Below, one piece after another: positions 6,856-20,568 of a DNA stretch of 64,000 nt. Source of the DNA: Luidia sarsii. Its lineage: Eukaryota > Echinodermata > Asteroidea > Paxillosida > Luidiidae. The notes beneath the pieces are model-generated. The model had not been told where the DNA came from. It ran no database searches and worked only from the letters and a program-made list of their open reading frames with translations. The stretch spans positions 6,882,518 through 6,946,517 of the forward strand of contig OX465110.1 of NCBI GenBank assembly GCA_949987565.1, in the 5' to 3' direction. The translations under genes and the position numbers were made by a program. Position 1 is the stretch's first letter, and every line of letters starts with the position of its first letter.

Positions 6856-9140
6856 GTGTGAAAGACGCTCGACTGCCAACGTGTAGGTTCGTGGTTCGAT
6901 CCCGGGTGTATTTTTCACTTATTTTTTTCTCAGCACGACTGTGCTGCATAAGGTGTTTAAAAAAACTCCTTCAAACACCAACGTCGCATGTGCCGCATCT
7001 CGATGGGTCGGTGTGATGCTGGGACTCTCCTCGTAATCCAGGTTCGCGTCTCCGTATAGACCCGTCTTCGATGACGTCACGGTTTTGTTTATCGGCCATC
7101 TTGGATTTAACACATGAGCACGTCATCGCCGCCGTTACTAAGTCAGCTGTGCATACAACAACTCCACATGCACGGCGGCAAGTTTTGAACTCGTCGTAGT
7201 TGTACTACTACTACTACTGCTTTTTACTATAGTATTACTAGTTGTGCCATAGAGGAATCTCTTTTTATTCCTCCGTGGTTGTATCATGGATTAGAGGTAC
7301 TTGTTTTGTTGAAAGATGATTAACTTTTGCGCTGTCCTTGGCTGTGGAAGCAGGGGGGATCGTGATAAGAAATAATTTTATCGTTTACCCGCTGTACTGA
7401 CAAGAGAAGCTCATCATTATTATTGTTTGGTCATGGGGGGATCGCATGGAACCTGACGGTAGTATTATACTACACTGTATAATGATAGACACGGAGAATG
7501 GACAATGAACAAATAGAGTTCTCAACCCCGACTTCATCTAAGGGCTGACTTCAGAAACTGATGGAACAGACTTTAGACAACATTTCTAGGTAGTATGCGG
7601 CCTCAAATTCTGGCAGCACATTTTGTGAAATAATTATTTTCAACAAAAGGATTATAAAGAAAAACATGAGAAAAGTCAACAAATGGGTTTAAGCACTTGC
7701 TTGTTACTTATTTTCCAATCTGTTTTCTCTGTTAATAAATTACGAATCAGAGTGATATACAAAAATGTTGCAAACTGCTTACTGACTGAAATTACCCAAA
7801 TGCAAATCTTAAAATTTAGTGGGCCTGACGTTTCGATCCTAGCAGGACTTTTCTCAGAGGCCTTTCTCTGCCATTGAGAAAGGTCCTGCTAGGATCGAAA
7901 GCGGTTTCGAACACGATTTTTGTCAACCATTCAATTTGCTGCTTCCCTCAATCTATATGATATCCGAATTTGTACCGTTTGATCAATGATCATCAGCTTC
8001 GGGTGGTCTTCAATAATAATGTGTCAGTGTAATGCGTCACTTGACATTAAAGCTGCATTATTTTAACTGGGAAGAGTTATCGTATTGTACATGTTGCTTC
8101 AGGTTGAAACTTTGCTTGAGTTTAGAATCGACAATATTAAAGGTAAAATTTAACTGACATGACATGATTTTCACGTCAAACCTCATTAACATTTTCACTT
8201 GAACAATTTTGTACATGAATGCCATTGTACTGCGCCATACATAATAATTATGGCTTACGGAAGTATTTTAGTGTGCTGCACCCTTTACTCGCGACGAAAT
8301 CCAAAAAGCCCGCCGCCAACGGCCATGTCCCGTAATTTTAATCGGGTTCGCTAACATGTATAAGATGTCCGTAACTGTTGCGTACCACAAGTGGCCTTGT
8401 GTGAAAGACGCTCGCCTGCCAACGTGTAGGTCCGTGGTTCGATCCCGTGGGTATTTTTCCCTTTTTTTTTCTCAGCACGATAGTGCGGTATAAGGTGTTT
8501 AAAAAACTCCCGCAAACACCAACGTCGCATGTGGCGCATCTAGATGGGTCGCTGTGACGCTGGGACTGTCCTCGTAATCCAGGTTCGCGTCTTCGTAAAG
8601 GGACACATGCGTTTGGTCGACTCGGCGGCCAAGGTCTAGGGGCCGCTGTGTTTCCTCCCTCACATGGCGCGTGGGTCTACGGGCCTATATGGATGAGGGT
8701 AGGGAAGGACGTGCGGTGGACCGGTACCGAGGCCTTAAGAGCTCTAATAGATCCGTGCACACGGGACGACCCTGGAGGTCCCGGGGATCTGAAAGCTTGG
8801 TCTGACACCGCCTAACTTTTTTTCTGGCAAACTTTGATTTTTTAAGTGTTTCGTGCTTGTTTTTTCTATTCATTTTTCGCTGTTTGGTCTTCCGAAACAG
8901 CTTTTGTTTTCTGTTTTTTTTTCTATACATTTTGTTTTTTTCTCCCCTTTTTTGTACATCTGTTTCGGTCTTCCGAAACGGCTCTTGTCTTCGTTCTGTT
9001 TTGTTTTCCTATTAATTTTTTTTCTTAGTTATTTCGGTCTTTCAAAAACAGCTCTTGTTTTCGTTTTTTGTAAATACCCTTTTTCACTTTTTTTTTAACG
9101 TGTAAGATATCCGAAACTGTTGCGTAATACAAGTGTCCTT
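6856..9140 (+). repeat. Array unit 4 (2285 bp), dimer type A1
   Basis: THAP fossil 7316, palindrome 7831-7900, S1 8353-8597, S2 from 9097. Carries all the unit 2 variants and one private change, CTCCTTCAAAC near 6966 in S2. Units 2 and 4 otherwise look almost identical over 2.28 kb. Confidence 0.95.
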
Positions 9141-11426
9141 GTGTGAAAGACGCTCGATTGCCAACGTGTAGGTTCGTGGTTCGATCCCGGGTGTATTTTT
9201 CACTTATTTTTTTCTCAGCACGACTGTGCTGCATAAGGTGTTTAAAAAAACTCCTGCAAACACCAACGTCGCATGTGCCGCATCTCGATGGGTCGGTGTG
9301 ATGCTGGGACTCTCCTCGTAATCCAGGTTCGCGTCTCCGTATAGACCCGTCTTCGATGACGTCACGGTTTTGTTTATCGGCCATCTTGGATTTAACACAT
9401 GAGCACGTCATCACCGCCGTTACTAAGTCAGCTGTGCATACAACAACTCCACATGCACGGCGGCAAGTTTTGAACTCGTCGTAGTTGTACTACTACTACT
9501 ACTGCTTTTTACTATAGTATTACTAGTTGTGCCATAGAGGAATCTCTTTTTATTCCTCCGTGGTTGTATCATGGATTAGAGGTACTTGTTTTGTTGAAAG
9601 ATGATTAACTTTTGCGCTGTCCTTGGCTGTGGAAGCAGGGGGGATCGTGATAAGAAATAATTTTATCGTTTACCCGCTGTACTGACAAGAGAAGCTCATC
9701 ATTATTATTGTTTGGTCATGGGGGGATCGCATGGAACCTGACGGTAGTATTATACTACACTGTATAATGATAGACACGGAGAATGGACCATGAACAAATA
9801 GAGTTCTCAACCCCGACTTCATCTAAGGGCTGACTTCAGAAACTGATGGAACAGACTTTAGACAACATTTCTAGGTAGTATGCGGCCTCAAATTCTGGCA
9901 GCACATTTTGTGAAATAATTATTTTCAACAAAAGGATTATAAAGAAAAACATGAGAAAAGTCAACAAATGGGTTTAAGCACTTGCTTGTTACTTATTTTC
10001 CAATCTGTTTTCTCTGTTAATAAATTACGAATCAGAGTGATCTACAAAAATGTTGCAAACTGCTTACTGACTGAAATTACCCAAATGCAAATCTTAAAAT
10101 TTAGTGGGCCTGACGTTTCGATCCTAGCAGGACCTTTCTCAGAGGCCTTTCTCTGCCATTGAGAAAGGTCCTGCTAGGATCGAAAGCGGTTTCGAACACG
10201 ATTTTCGTCAACCATTCAATTTGCTGCTTCCCTCAATCTATATGATATCCGAATTTGTACCGTTTGATCAATGATCATCAGCTTCGGGTGGTCTTCAATA
10301 ATAATGTGTCAGTGTAATGCGTCACTTGACATTAAAGCTGCATTATTTTAACTGGGAAGAGTTATCGTATTGTACATGTTGCTTCAGGTTGAAACTTTGC
10401 TTGAGTTTAGAATCGACAATATTAAAGGTAAAATTTAACTGACATGACATGATTTTCACGTCAAACCTCATTAACATTTTCACTTGAACAATTTTGTACA
10501 TGAATGCCATTGTACTGCGCCATACATAATAATTATGGCTTACGGAAGTATTTTAGTGTGCTGCACCCTTTACTCGCAACGAAATCCAAAAAGCCCGCCG
10601 CCAACGGCCATGTCCCGTAATTTTAATCGGGTTCGCTAACATGTATAAGATGTCCGTAACTGTTGCGTACCACAAGTGGCCTTGTGTGAAAGACGCTCGC
10701 CTGCCAACGTGTAGGTCCGTGGTTCGATCCCGGGGGTATTTTTCCCTTTTTTTTTCTCAGCACGATAGTGCGGTATAAGGTGTTTAAAAAACTCCCGCAA
10801 ACACCAACGTCGCATGTGGCGCATCTAGATGGGTCGCTGTGACGCTGGGACTGTCCTCGTAATCCAGGTTCGCGTCTTCGTAAAGGGACACATGCGTTTG
10901 GTCGACTCGGCGGCCAAGGTCTAGGGGCCGCTGTGTTTCCTCCCTCACATGGCGCGTGGGTCTACGGGCCTATATGGATGAGGGTAGGGAAGGACGTGCG
11001 GTGGACCGGTACCGAGGCCTTAAGAGCTCTAATAGATCCGTGCACACGGGACGACCCTGGAGGTCCCGGGGATCTGAAAGCTTGGTCTGACACCGCATAA
11101 CTTTTTTTCTGGCAAACTTTGATTTTTTAAGTGTTTCGTGCTTGTTTTTTCTATTCATTTTTCGCTGTTTGGTCTTCCGAAACAGCTTTTGTTTTCGGTT
11201 TTTTTTTTCTATACATTTTGTTTTTTTCTCCCCTTTTTTGTCCATCTGTTTCGGTCTTCCGAAACGGCTCTTGTCTTCGTTCTGTTTTGTTTTCCTATTA
11301 ATTTTTTTTCTTAGTTATTTCGGTCTTTCAAAAACAGCTCTTGTTTTCGTTTTTTGTAAATACCCTTTTTCACTTTTTTTTTAACGTGTAAGATATCCGA
11401 AACTGTTGCGTAATACAAGTGTCCTT
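9141..11426 (+). repeat. Array unit 5 (2286 bp), dimer type B1
   Basis: THAP fossil 9601, palindrome 10116-10185, S1 10638-10882, S2 from 11383. Matches unit 3 through CTCGCAACG near 10573, then switches by about 10731 to the common CCGGGGGTA state. That switch places the right edge of the duplicated 4570-bp block between those points. The T run near 11200 is one base longer. Confidence 0.95.
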
Positions 11427-13712
11427 GTGTGAAAGACGCTCGACTGCCAACGTGTAGGTTCGTGGTTCGATCCCGGGTGTATTTTTCACTTATTTTTTTC
11501 TCAGCACGACTGTGCTGCATAAGGTGTTTAAAAAAACTCCTGCAAACACCAACGTCGCATGTGCCGCATCTCGATGGGTCGGTGTGATGCTGGGACTCTC
11601 CTCGTAATCCAGGTTCGCGTCTCCGTATAGACCCGTCTTCGATGACGTCACGGTTTTGTTTATCGGCCATCTTGGATTTAACACATGAGCACGTCATCAC
11701 CGCCGTTACTAAGTCAGCTGTGCATACAACAACTCCACATGCACGGCGGCAAGTTTTGAACTCGTCGTAGTTGTACTACTAATACTACTGCTTTTTACTA
11801 TAGTATTACTAGTTGTGCCATAGAGGAATCTCTTTTTATTCCTCCGTGGTTGTATCATGGATTAGAGGTACTTGTTTTGTTGAAAGATGATTAACTTTTG
11901 CGCTGTCCTTGGCTGTGGAAGCAGGGGGGATCGTGATAAGAAATAATTTTATCGTTTACCCGCTGTACTGACAAGAGAAGCTCATCATTATTATTGTTTG
12001 GTCATGGGGGGATCGCATGGAACCTGACGGTAGTATTATACTACACTGTATAATGATAGACACGGAGAATGGACCATGAACAAATAGAGTTCTCAACCCC
12101 GACTTCATCTAAGTGCTGACTTCAGAAACTGATGGAACAGACTTTAGACAACATTTCTAGGTAGTATGCGGCCTCAAATTCTGGCAGCACATTTTGTGAA
12201 ATAATTATTTTCAACAAAAGGATTATAAAGAAAAACATGAAAAAAGTCAACAAATGGGTTTAAGCACTTGCTTGTTACTTATTTTCCAATCTGTTTTCTC
12301 TGTTAATAAATTACGAATCAGAGTGATATACAAAAATGTTGCAAACTGCTTACTGACTGAAATTACCCAAATGCAAATCTTAAAATTTAGTGGGCCTGAC
12401 GTTTCGATCCTAGCAGGACCTTTCTCAGAGGCCTTTCTCTGCCATTGAGAAAGGTCCTGCTAGGATCGAAAGCGGTTTCGAACACGATTTTCGTCAACCA
12501 TTCAATTTGCTGCTTCCCTCAATCTATATGATATCCGAATTTGTACCGTTTGATCAATGATCATCAGCTTCGGGTGGTCTTCAATAATAATGTGTCAGTG
12601 TAATGCGTCACTTGACATTAAAGCTGCATTATTTTAACTGGGAAGAGTTATCGTATTGTACATGTTGCTTCAGGTTGAAACTTTGCTTGAGTTTAGAATC
12701 GACAATATTAAAGGTAAAATTTAACTGACATGACATGATTTTCACGTCAAACCTCATTAACATTTTCACTTGAACAATTTTGTACATGAATGCCATTGTA
12801 CTGCGCCATACATAATAATTATGGCTTACGGAAGTATTTTAGTGTGCTGCACCCTTTACTCGCGACGAAATCCAAAAAGCCCGCCGCCAACGGCCATGTC
12901 CCGTAATTTTAATCGGGTTCGCTAACATGTATAAGATGTCCGTAACTGTTGCGTACCACAAGTGGCCTTGTGTGAAAGACGCTCGCCTGCCAACGTGTAG
13001 GTCCGTGGTTCGATCCCGGGGGTATTTTTCCCTTTTTTTTTCTCAGCACGATAGTGCGGTATAAGGTGTTTAAAAAACTCCCGCAAACACCAACGTCGCA
13101 TGTGGCGCATCTAGATGGGTCGCTGTGACGCTGGGACTGTCCTCGTAATCCAGGTTCGCGTCTTCGTAAAGGGACACATGCGTTTGGTCGACTCGGCGGC
13201 CAAGGTCTAGGGGCCGCTGTGTTTCCTCCCTCACATGGCGCGTGGGTCTACGGGCCTATATGGATGAGGGTAGGGAAGGACGTGCGGTGGACCGGTACCG
13301 AGGCCTTAAGAGCTCTAATAGATCCGTGCACACGGGACGACCCTGGAGGTCCCGGGGATCTGAAAGCTTGGTCTGACACCGCATAACTTTTTTTCTGGCA
13401 AACTTTGATTTTTTAAGTGTTTCGTGCTTGTTTTTTCTATTCATTTTTCGCTGTTTGGTCTTCCGAAACAGCTTTTGTTTTCGGTTTTTTTTTTCTATAC
13501 ATTTTGTTTTTTTCTCCCCTTTTTTGTCCATCTGTTTCGGTCTTCCGAAACGGCTCTTGTCTTCGTTCTGTTTTGTTTTCCTATTAATTTTTTTTCTTAG
13601 TTATTTCGGTCTTTCAAAAACAGCTCTTGTTTTCGTTTTTTGTAAATACCCTTTTTCACTTTTTTTTTAACGTGTAAGATATCCGAAACTGTTGCGTAAT
13701 ACAAGTGTCCTT
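11427..13712 (+). repeat. Array unit 6 (2286 bp)
   Basis: THAP fossil 11887, palindrome 12402-12471, S1 12924-13168, S2 from 13669. Private changes: interrupted triplet tract near 11774-11788 and ATGAAAAAAGTC near 12237. AAGTGCTGAC (near 12111) is shared with units 7 and 8; ATTTTCGTC is shared with units 3 and 5. Confidence 0.95.
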
Positions 13713-15998
13713 GTGTGAAAGACGCTCGACTGCCAACGTGTAGGTTCGTGGTTCGATCCCGGGTGTATTTTTGACTTATTTTTTTCTCAGCACGACTGTG
13801 CTGCATAAGGTGTTTAAAAAAACTCCTGCAAACACCAACGTCGCATGTGCCGCATCTCGATGGGTCGGTGTGATGCTGGGACTCTCCTCGTAATCCAGGT
13901 TCGCGTCTCCGTATAGACCCGTCTTCGATGACGTCACGGTTTTGTTTATCGGCCATCTTGGATTTAACACATGAGCACGTCATCACCGCCGTTACTAAGT
14001 CAGCTGTGCATACAACAACTCCACATGCACGGCGGCAAGTTTTGAACTCGTCGTAGTTGTACTACTACTACTACTGCTTTTTACTATAGTATTACTAGTT
14101 GTGCCATAGAGGAATCTCTTTTTATTCCTCCGTGGTTGTATCATGGATTAGAGGTACTTGTTTTGTTGAAAGATGATTAACTTTTGCGCTGTCCTTGGCT
14201 GTGGAAGCAGGGGGGATCGTGATAAGAAATAATTTTATCGTTTACCCGCTGTACTGACAAGAGAAGCTCATCATTATTATTGTTTGGTCATGGGGGGATC
14301 GCATGGAACCTGACGGTAGTATTATACTACACTGTATAATGATAGACACGGAGAATGGACCATGAACAAATAGAGTTCTCAACCCCGACTTCATCTAAGT
14401 GCTGACTACAGAAACTGATGGAACAGACTTTAGACAACATTTCTAGGTAGTATGCGGCCTCAAATTCTGGCAGCACATTTTGTGAAATAATTATTTTCAA
14501 CAAAAGGATTATAAAGAAAAACATGAGAAAAGTCAACAAATGGGTTTAAGCACTTGCTTGTTACTTATTTTCCAATCTGTTTTCTCTGTTAATAAATTAC
14601 GAATCAGAGTGATATACAAAAATGTTGCAAACTGCTTACTGACTGAAATTACCCAAATGCAAATCTTAAAATTTAGTGGGCCTGACGTTTCGATCTTAGC
14701 AGGACCTTTCTCAGGGGCCTTTCTCTGCCATTGAGAAAGGTCCTGCTAGGATCGAAAGCGGTTTCGAACACGATTTTTGTCAACCATTCAATTTGCTGCT
14801 TCCCTCAATCTATATGATATCCGAATTTGTACCGTTTGATCAATGATCATCAGCTTCGGGTGGTCTTCAATAATAATGTGTCAGTGTAATGCGTCACTTG
14901 ACATTAAAGCTGCATTATTTTAACTGGGAAGAGTTATCGTATTGTACATGTTGCTTCAGGTTGAAACTTTGCTTGAGTTTAGAATCGACAATATTAAAGG
15001 TAAAATTTAACTGACATGACATGATTTTCACGTCAAACCTCATTAACATTTTCACTTGAACAATTTTGTACATGAATGCCATTGTACTGCGCCATACATA
15101 ATAATTATGGCTTACGGAAGTATTTTAGTGTGCTGCACCCTTTACTCGCGACGAAATCCAAAAAGCCCGCCGCCAACGGCCATGTCCCGTAATTTTAATC
15201 GGGTTCGCTAACATGTATAAGATGTCCGTAACTGTTGCGTACCACAAGTGGCCTTGTGTGAAAGACGCTCGCCTGCCAACGTGTAGGTCCGTGGTTCGAT
15301 CCCGGGGGTATTTTTCCCTTTTTTTTTCTCAGCACGATAGTGCGGTATAAGGTGTTTAAAAAACTCCCGCAAACACCAACGTCGCATGTGGCGCATCTAG
15401 ATGGGTCGCTGTGACGCTGGGACTGTCCTCGTAATCCAGGTTCGCGTCTTCGTAAAGGGACACATGCGTTTGGTCGACTCGGCGGCCAAGGTCTAGGGGC
15501 CGCTGTGTTTCCTCCCTCACATGGCGCGTGGGTCTACGGGCCTATATGGATGAGGGTAGGGAAGGACGTGCGGTGGACCGGTACCGAGGCCTTAAGAGCT
15601 CTAATAGATCCGTGCACACGGGACGACCCTGGAGGTCCCGGGGATCTGAAAGCTTGGTCTGACACCGCATAACTTTTTTTCTGGCAAACTTTGATTTTTT
15701 AAGTGTTTCGTGCTTGTTTTTTCTATTCATTTTTCGCTGTTTGGTCTTCCGAAACAGCTTTTGTTTTCGGTTTTTTTTTTCTATACATTTTGTTTTTTTC
15801 TCCCCTTTTTTGTCCATCTGTTTCGGTCTTCCGAAACGGCTCTTGTCTTCGTTCTGTTTTGTTTTCCTATTAATTTTTTTTCTTAGTTATTTCGGTCTTT
15901 CAAAAACAGCTCTTGTTTTCGTTTTTTGTAAATACCCTTTTTCACTTTTTTTTTAACGTGTAAGATATCCGAAACTGTTGCGTAATACAAGTGTCCTT
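13713..15998 (+). repeat. Array unit 7 (2286 bp)
   Basis: THAP fossil 14173, palindrome 14688-14757 (one arm mismatch, GATCTTAGC), S1 15210-15454, S2 from 15955. Shares CTGACTACAGAAAC, GATCTTAGC and CTCAGGGGCC with unit 8 only, which shows a recent single-unit duplication. S2 has TTTTTGACTT instead of TTTTTCACTT. Confidence 0.95.
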
Positions 15999-18283
15999 GT
16001 GTGAAAGACGCTCGACTGCCAACGTGTAGGTTCGTGGTTCGATCCCGGGTGTATTTTTCACTTATTTTTTTCTCAGCACGACTGTGCTGCATAAGGTGTT
16101 TAAAAAAACTCCTGCAAACACCAACGTCGCATGTGCCGCATCTCGATGGGTCGGTGTGATGCTGGGACTCTCCTCGTAATCCAGGTTCGCGTCTCCGTAT
16201 AGACCCGTCTTCGATGACGTCACGGTTTTGTTTATCGGCCATCTTGGATTTAACACATGAGCACGTCATCACCGCCGTTACTAAGTCAGCTGTGCATACA
16301 ACAACTCCACATGCACGGCGGCAAGTTTTGAACTCGTCGTAGTTGTACTACTACTACTACTGCTTTTTACTATAGTATTACTAGTTGTGCCATAGAGGAA
16401 TCTCTTTTTATTCCTCCGTGGTTGTATCATGGATTAGAGGTACTTGTTTTGTTGAAAGATGATTAACTTTTGCGCTGTCCTTGGCTGTGGAAGCAGGGGG
16501 GATCGTGATAAGAAATAATTTTATCGTTTACCCGCTGTACTGACAAGAGAAGCTCATCATTATTATTGTTTGGTCATGGGGGGATCGCATGGAACCTGAC
16601 GGTAGTATTATACTACACTGTATAATGATAGACACGGAGAATGGACCATGAACAAATAGAGTTCTCAACCCCGACTTCATCTAAGTGCTGACTACAGAAA
16701 CTGATGGAACAGACTTTAGACAACATTTCTAGGTAGTATGCGGCCTCAAATTCTGGCAGCACATTTTGTGAAATAATTATTTTCAACAAAAGGATTATAA
16801 AGAAAAACATGAGAAAAGTCAACAAATGGGTTTAAGCACTTGCTTGTTACTTATTTTCCAATCTGTTTTCTCTGTTAATAAATTACGAATCAGAGTGATA
16901 TACAAAAATGTTGCAAACTGCTTACTGACTGAAATTACCCAAATGCAAATCTTAAAATTTAGTGGGCCTGACGTTTCGATCTTAGCAGGACCTTTCTCAG
17001 GGGCCTTTCTCTGCCATTGAGAAAGGTCCTGCTAGGATCGAAAGCGGTTTCGAACACGATTTTTGTCAACCATTCAATTTGCTGCTTCCCTCAATCTATA
17101 TGATATCCGAATTTGTACCGTTTGATCAATGATCATCAGCTTCGGGTGGTCTTCAATAATAATGTGTCAGTGTAATGCGTCACTTGACATTAAAGCTGCA
17201 TTATTTTAACTGGGAAGAGTTATCGTATTGTACATGTTGCTTCAGGTTGAAACTTTGCTTGAGTTTAGAATCGACAATATTAAAGGTAAAATTTAACTGA
17301 CATGACATGATTTTCACGTCAAACCTCATTAACATTTTCACTTGAACAATTTTGTACATGAATGCCATTGTACTGCGCCATACATAATAATTATGGCTTA
17401 CGGAAGTATTTTAGTGTGCTGCACCCTTTACTCGCGACGAAATCCAAAAAGCCCGCCGCCAACGGCCATGTCCCGTAATTTTAATCGGGTTCGCTAACAT
17501 GTATAAGATGTCCGTAACTGTTGCGTACCACAAGTGGCCTTGTGTGAAAGACGCTCGCCTGCCAACGTGTAGGTCCGTGGTTCGATCCCGGGGGTATTTT
17601 TCCCTTTTTTTTTCTCAGCACGATAGTGCGGTATAAGGTGTTTAAAAAACTCCCGCAAACACCAACGTCGCATGTGGCGCATCTAGATGGGTCGCTGTGA
17701 CGCTGGGACTGTCCTCGTAATCCAGGTTCGCGTCTTCGTAAAGGGACACATGCGTTTGGTCGACTCGGCGGCCAAGGTCTAGGGGCCGCTGTGTTTCCTC
17801 CCTCACATGGCGCGTGGGTCTACGGGCCTATATGGATGAGGGTAGGGAAGGACGTGCGGTGGACCGGTACCGAGGCCTTAAGAGCTCTAATAGATCCGTG
17901 CACACGGGACGACCCTGGAGGTCCCGGGGATCTGAAAGCTTGGTCTGACACCGCATAACTTTTTTTCTCGCAAACTTTGATTTTTTAAGTGTTTCGTGCT
18001 TGTTTTTTCTATTCATTTTTCGCTGTTTGGTCTTCCGAAACAGCTTTTGTTTTCGGTTTTTTTTTCTATACATTTTGTTTTTTTCTCCCCTTTTTTGTCC
18101 ATCTGTTTCGGTCTTCCGAAACGGCTCTTGTCTTCGTTCTGTTTTGTTTTCCTATTAAATATTTTTCTTAGTTATTTCGGTCTTTCAAAAACAGCTCTTG
18201 TTTTTGTTTTTTGTAAATACCCTTTTTCACTTTTTTTTTAACGTGTAAGATATCCGAAACTGTTGCGTAATACAAGTGTCCTT
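15999..18283 (+). repeat. Array unit 8 (2285 bp)
   Basis: THAP fossil 16459, palindrome 16974-17043 (one arm mismatch), S1 17496-17740, S2 from 18240. Near twin of unit 7 until the tail. The tail then differs: TCTCGCAAAC near 17966, ATTAAATATTTTTC near 18153 and CTTGTTTTTGTTTT near 18197. Confidence 0.95.
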
Positions 18284-20568
18284 GTGTGAAAGACGCTCGA
18301 CTGCCAACGTGTAGGTTCGTGGTTCGATCCCGGGTGTATTTTTGACTTATTTTTTTCTCAGCACGACTGTGCTGCATAAGGTGTTTAAAAAAACTCCTGC
18401 AAACACCAACGTCGCATGTGCCGCATCTCGATGGGTCGGTGTAATGCTGGGACTCTCCTCGTAATCCAGGTTCGCGTCTCCGTATAGACCCGTCTTCGAT
18501 GACGTCACGGTTTTGTTTATCGGCCATCTTGGATTTAACACATGAGCACGTCATCACCGCCGTTACTAAGTCAGCTGTGCATACAACAACTCCACATGCA
18601 CGGCGGCAAGTTTTGAACTCGTCGTAGTTGTACTACTACTACTACTGCTTTTTACTATAGTATTACTAGTTGTGCCATAGAGGAATCTCTTTTTATTCCT
18701 CCGTGGTTGTATCATGGATTAGAGGTACTTGTTTTGTTGAAAGATGATTAACTTTTGCGCTGTCCTTGGCTGTGGAAGCAGGGGGGATCATGATAAGAAA
18801 TAATTTTATCGTTTACCCGCTGTACTGACAAGAGAAGCTCATCATTATTATTGTTTGGTCAAGGGGGGATCGCATGGAACCTGACGGTAGTATTATACTA
18901 CACTGTATAATGATAGACACGGAGAATGGACCATGAACAAATAGAGTTCTCAACCCCGACTTCATCTAAGGGCTGACTTCAGAAACTGATGGAACAGACT
19001 TTAGACAACATTTCTAGGTAGTATGCGGCCTCAAATCCTGGCAGCACATTTTGTGAAATAATTATTTTCAACAAAAGGATTATAAAGAAAAACATGAGAA
19101 AAGTCAACAAATGGGTTTAAGCACTTGCTTGTTACTTATTTTCCAATCTGTTTTCTCTGTTAATAAATTACGAATCAGAGTGATATACAAAAATGTTGCA
19201 AACTGCTTACTGACTGAAATTACCCAAATGCATATCTTAAAATTTAGTGGGCCTGACGTTTCGATCCTAGCAGGACCTTTCTCAGAGGCCTTTCTCTGCC
19301 ATTGAGAAAGGTCCTGCTAGGATCGAAAGCGGTTTCGAACACGATTTTTGTCAACCATTCAATTTGCTGCTTCCCTCAATCTATATGATATCCGAATTTG
19401 TACCGTTTGATCAATGATCATCAGCTTCGGGTGGTCTTCAATAATAATGTGTCAGTGTAATGCGTCACTTGACATTAAAGCTGCATTATTTTAACTGGGA
19501 AGAGTTATCGTATTGTACATGTTGCTTCAGGTTGAAACTTTGCTTGAGTTTAGAATCGACAATATTAAAGGTAAAATTTAACTGACATGACATGATTTTC
19601 ACGTCAAACCTCATTAACATTTTCACTTGAACAATTTTGTACATGAATGCCATTGTACTGCGCCATACATAATAATTATGGCTTACGGAAGTATTTTAGT
19701 GTGCTGCACCCTTTACTCGCGACGAAATCCAAAAAGCCCGCCGCCAACGGCCATGTCCCGTAATTTTAATCGGGTTCGCTAACATGTATAAGATGTCCGT
19801 AACTGTTGCGTACCACAAGTGGCCTTGTGTGAAAGACGCTCGCCTGCCAACGTGTAGGTCCGTGGTTCGATCCCGGGGGTATTTTTCCCTTTTTTTTTCT
19901 CAGCACGATAGTGCGGTATAAGGTGTTTAAAAAACTCCCGCAAACACCAACGTCGCATGTGGCGCATCTAGATGGGTCGCTGTGACGCTGGGACTGTCCT
20001 CGTAATCCAGGTTCGCGTCTTCGTAAAGGGACACATGCGTTTGGTCGACTCGGCGGCCAAGGTCTAGGGGCCGCTGTGTTTCCTCCCTCACATGGCGCGT
20101 GGGTCTACGGGCCTATATGGATGAGGGTAGGGAAGGACGTGCGGTGGACCGGTACCGAGGCCTTAAGAGCTCTAATAGATCCGTGCACACGGGACGACCC
20201 TGGAGGTCCCGGGGATCTGAAAGCTTGGTCTGACACCGCATAACTTTTTTTCTGGCAAACTTTGATTTTTTAAGTGTTTCGTGCTTGTTTTTTCTATTCA
20301 TTTTTCGCTGTTTGGTCTTCCGAAACAGCTTTTGTTTTCGGTTTTTTTTTCTATACATTTTGTTTTTTTCTCCCCTTTTTTGTCCATCTGTTTCGGTCTT
20401 CCGAAACGGCTCTTGTCTTCGTTCTGTTTTGTTTTCCTATTAATTTTTTTTCTTAGTTATTTCGGTCTTTCAAAAACAGCTCTTGTTTTCGTTTTTTGTA
20501 AATACCCTTTTTCACTTTTTTTTTAACGTGTAAGATATCCGAAACTGTTGCGTAATACAAGTGTCCTT
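18284..20568 (+). repeat. Array unit 9 (2285 bp), subfamily of units 9-11
   Basis: THAP fossil 18744, palindrome 19259-19328, S1 19781-20025, S2 from 20525. Subfamily variants shared by units 9, 10 and 11: GGATCATGATAAG in the THAP fossil, GGTCAAGGGGGG, CAAATCCTGGC and AATGCATATC. Private: GGTGTAATGCTGG near 18439. Confidence 0.95.
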
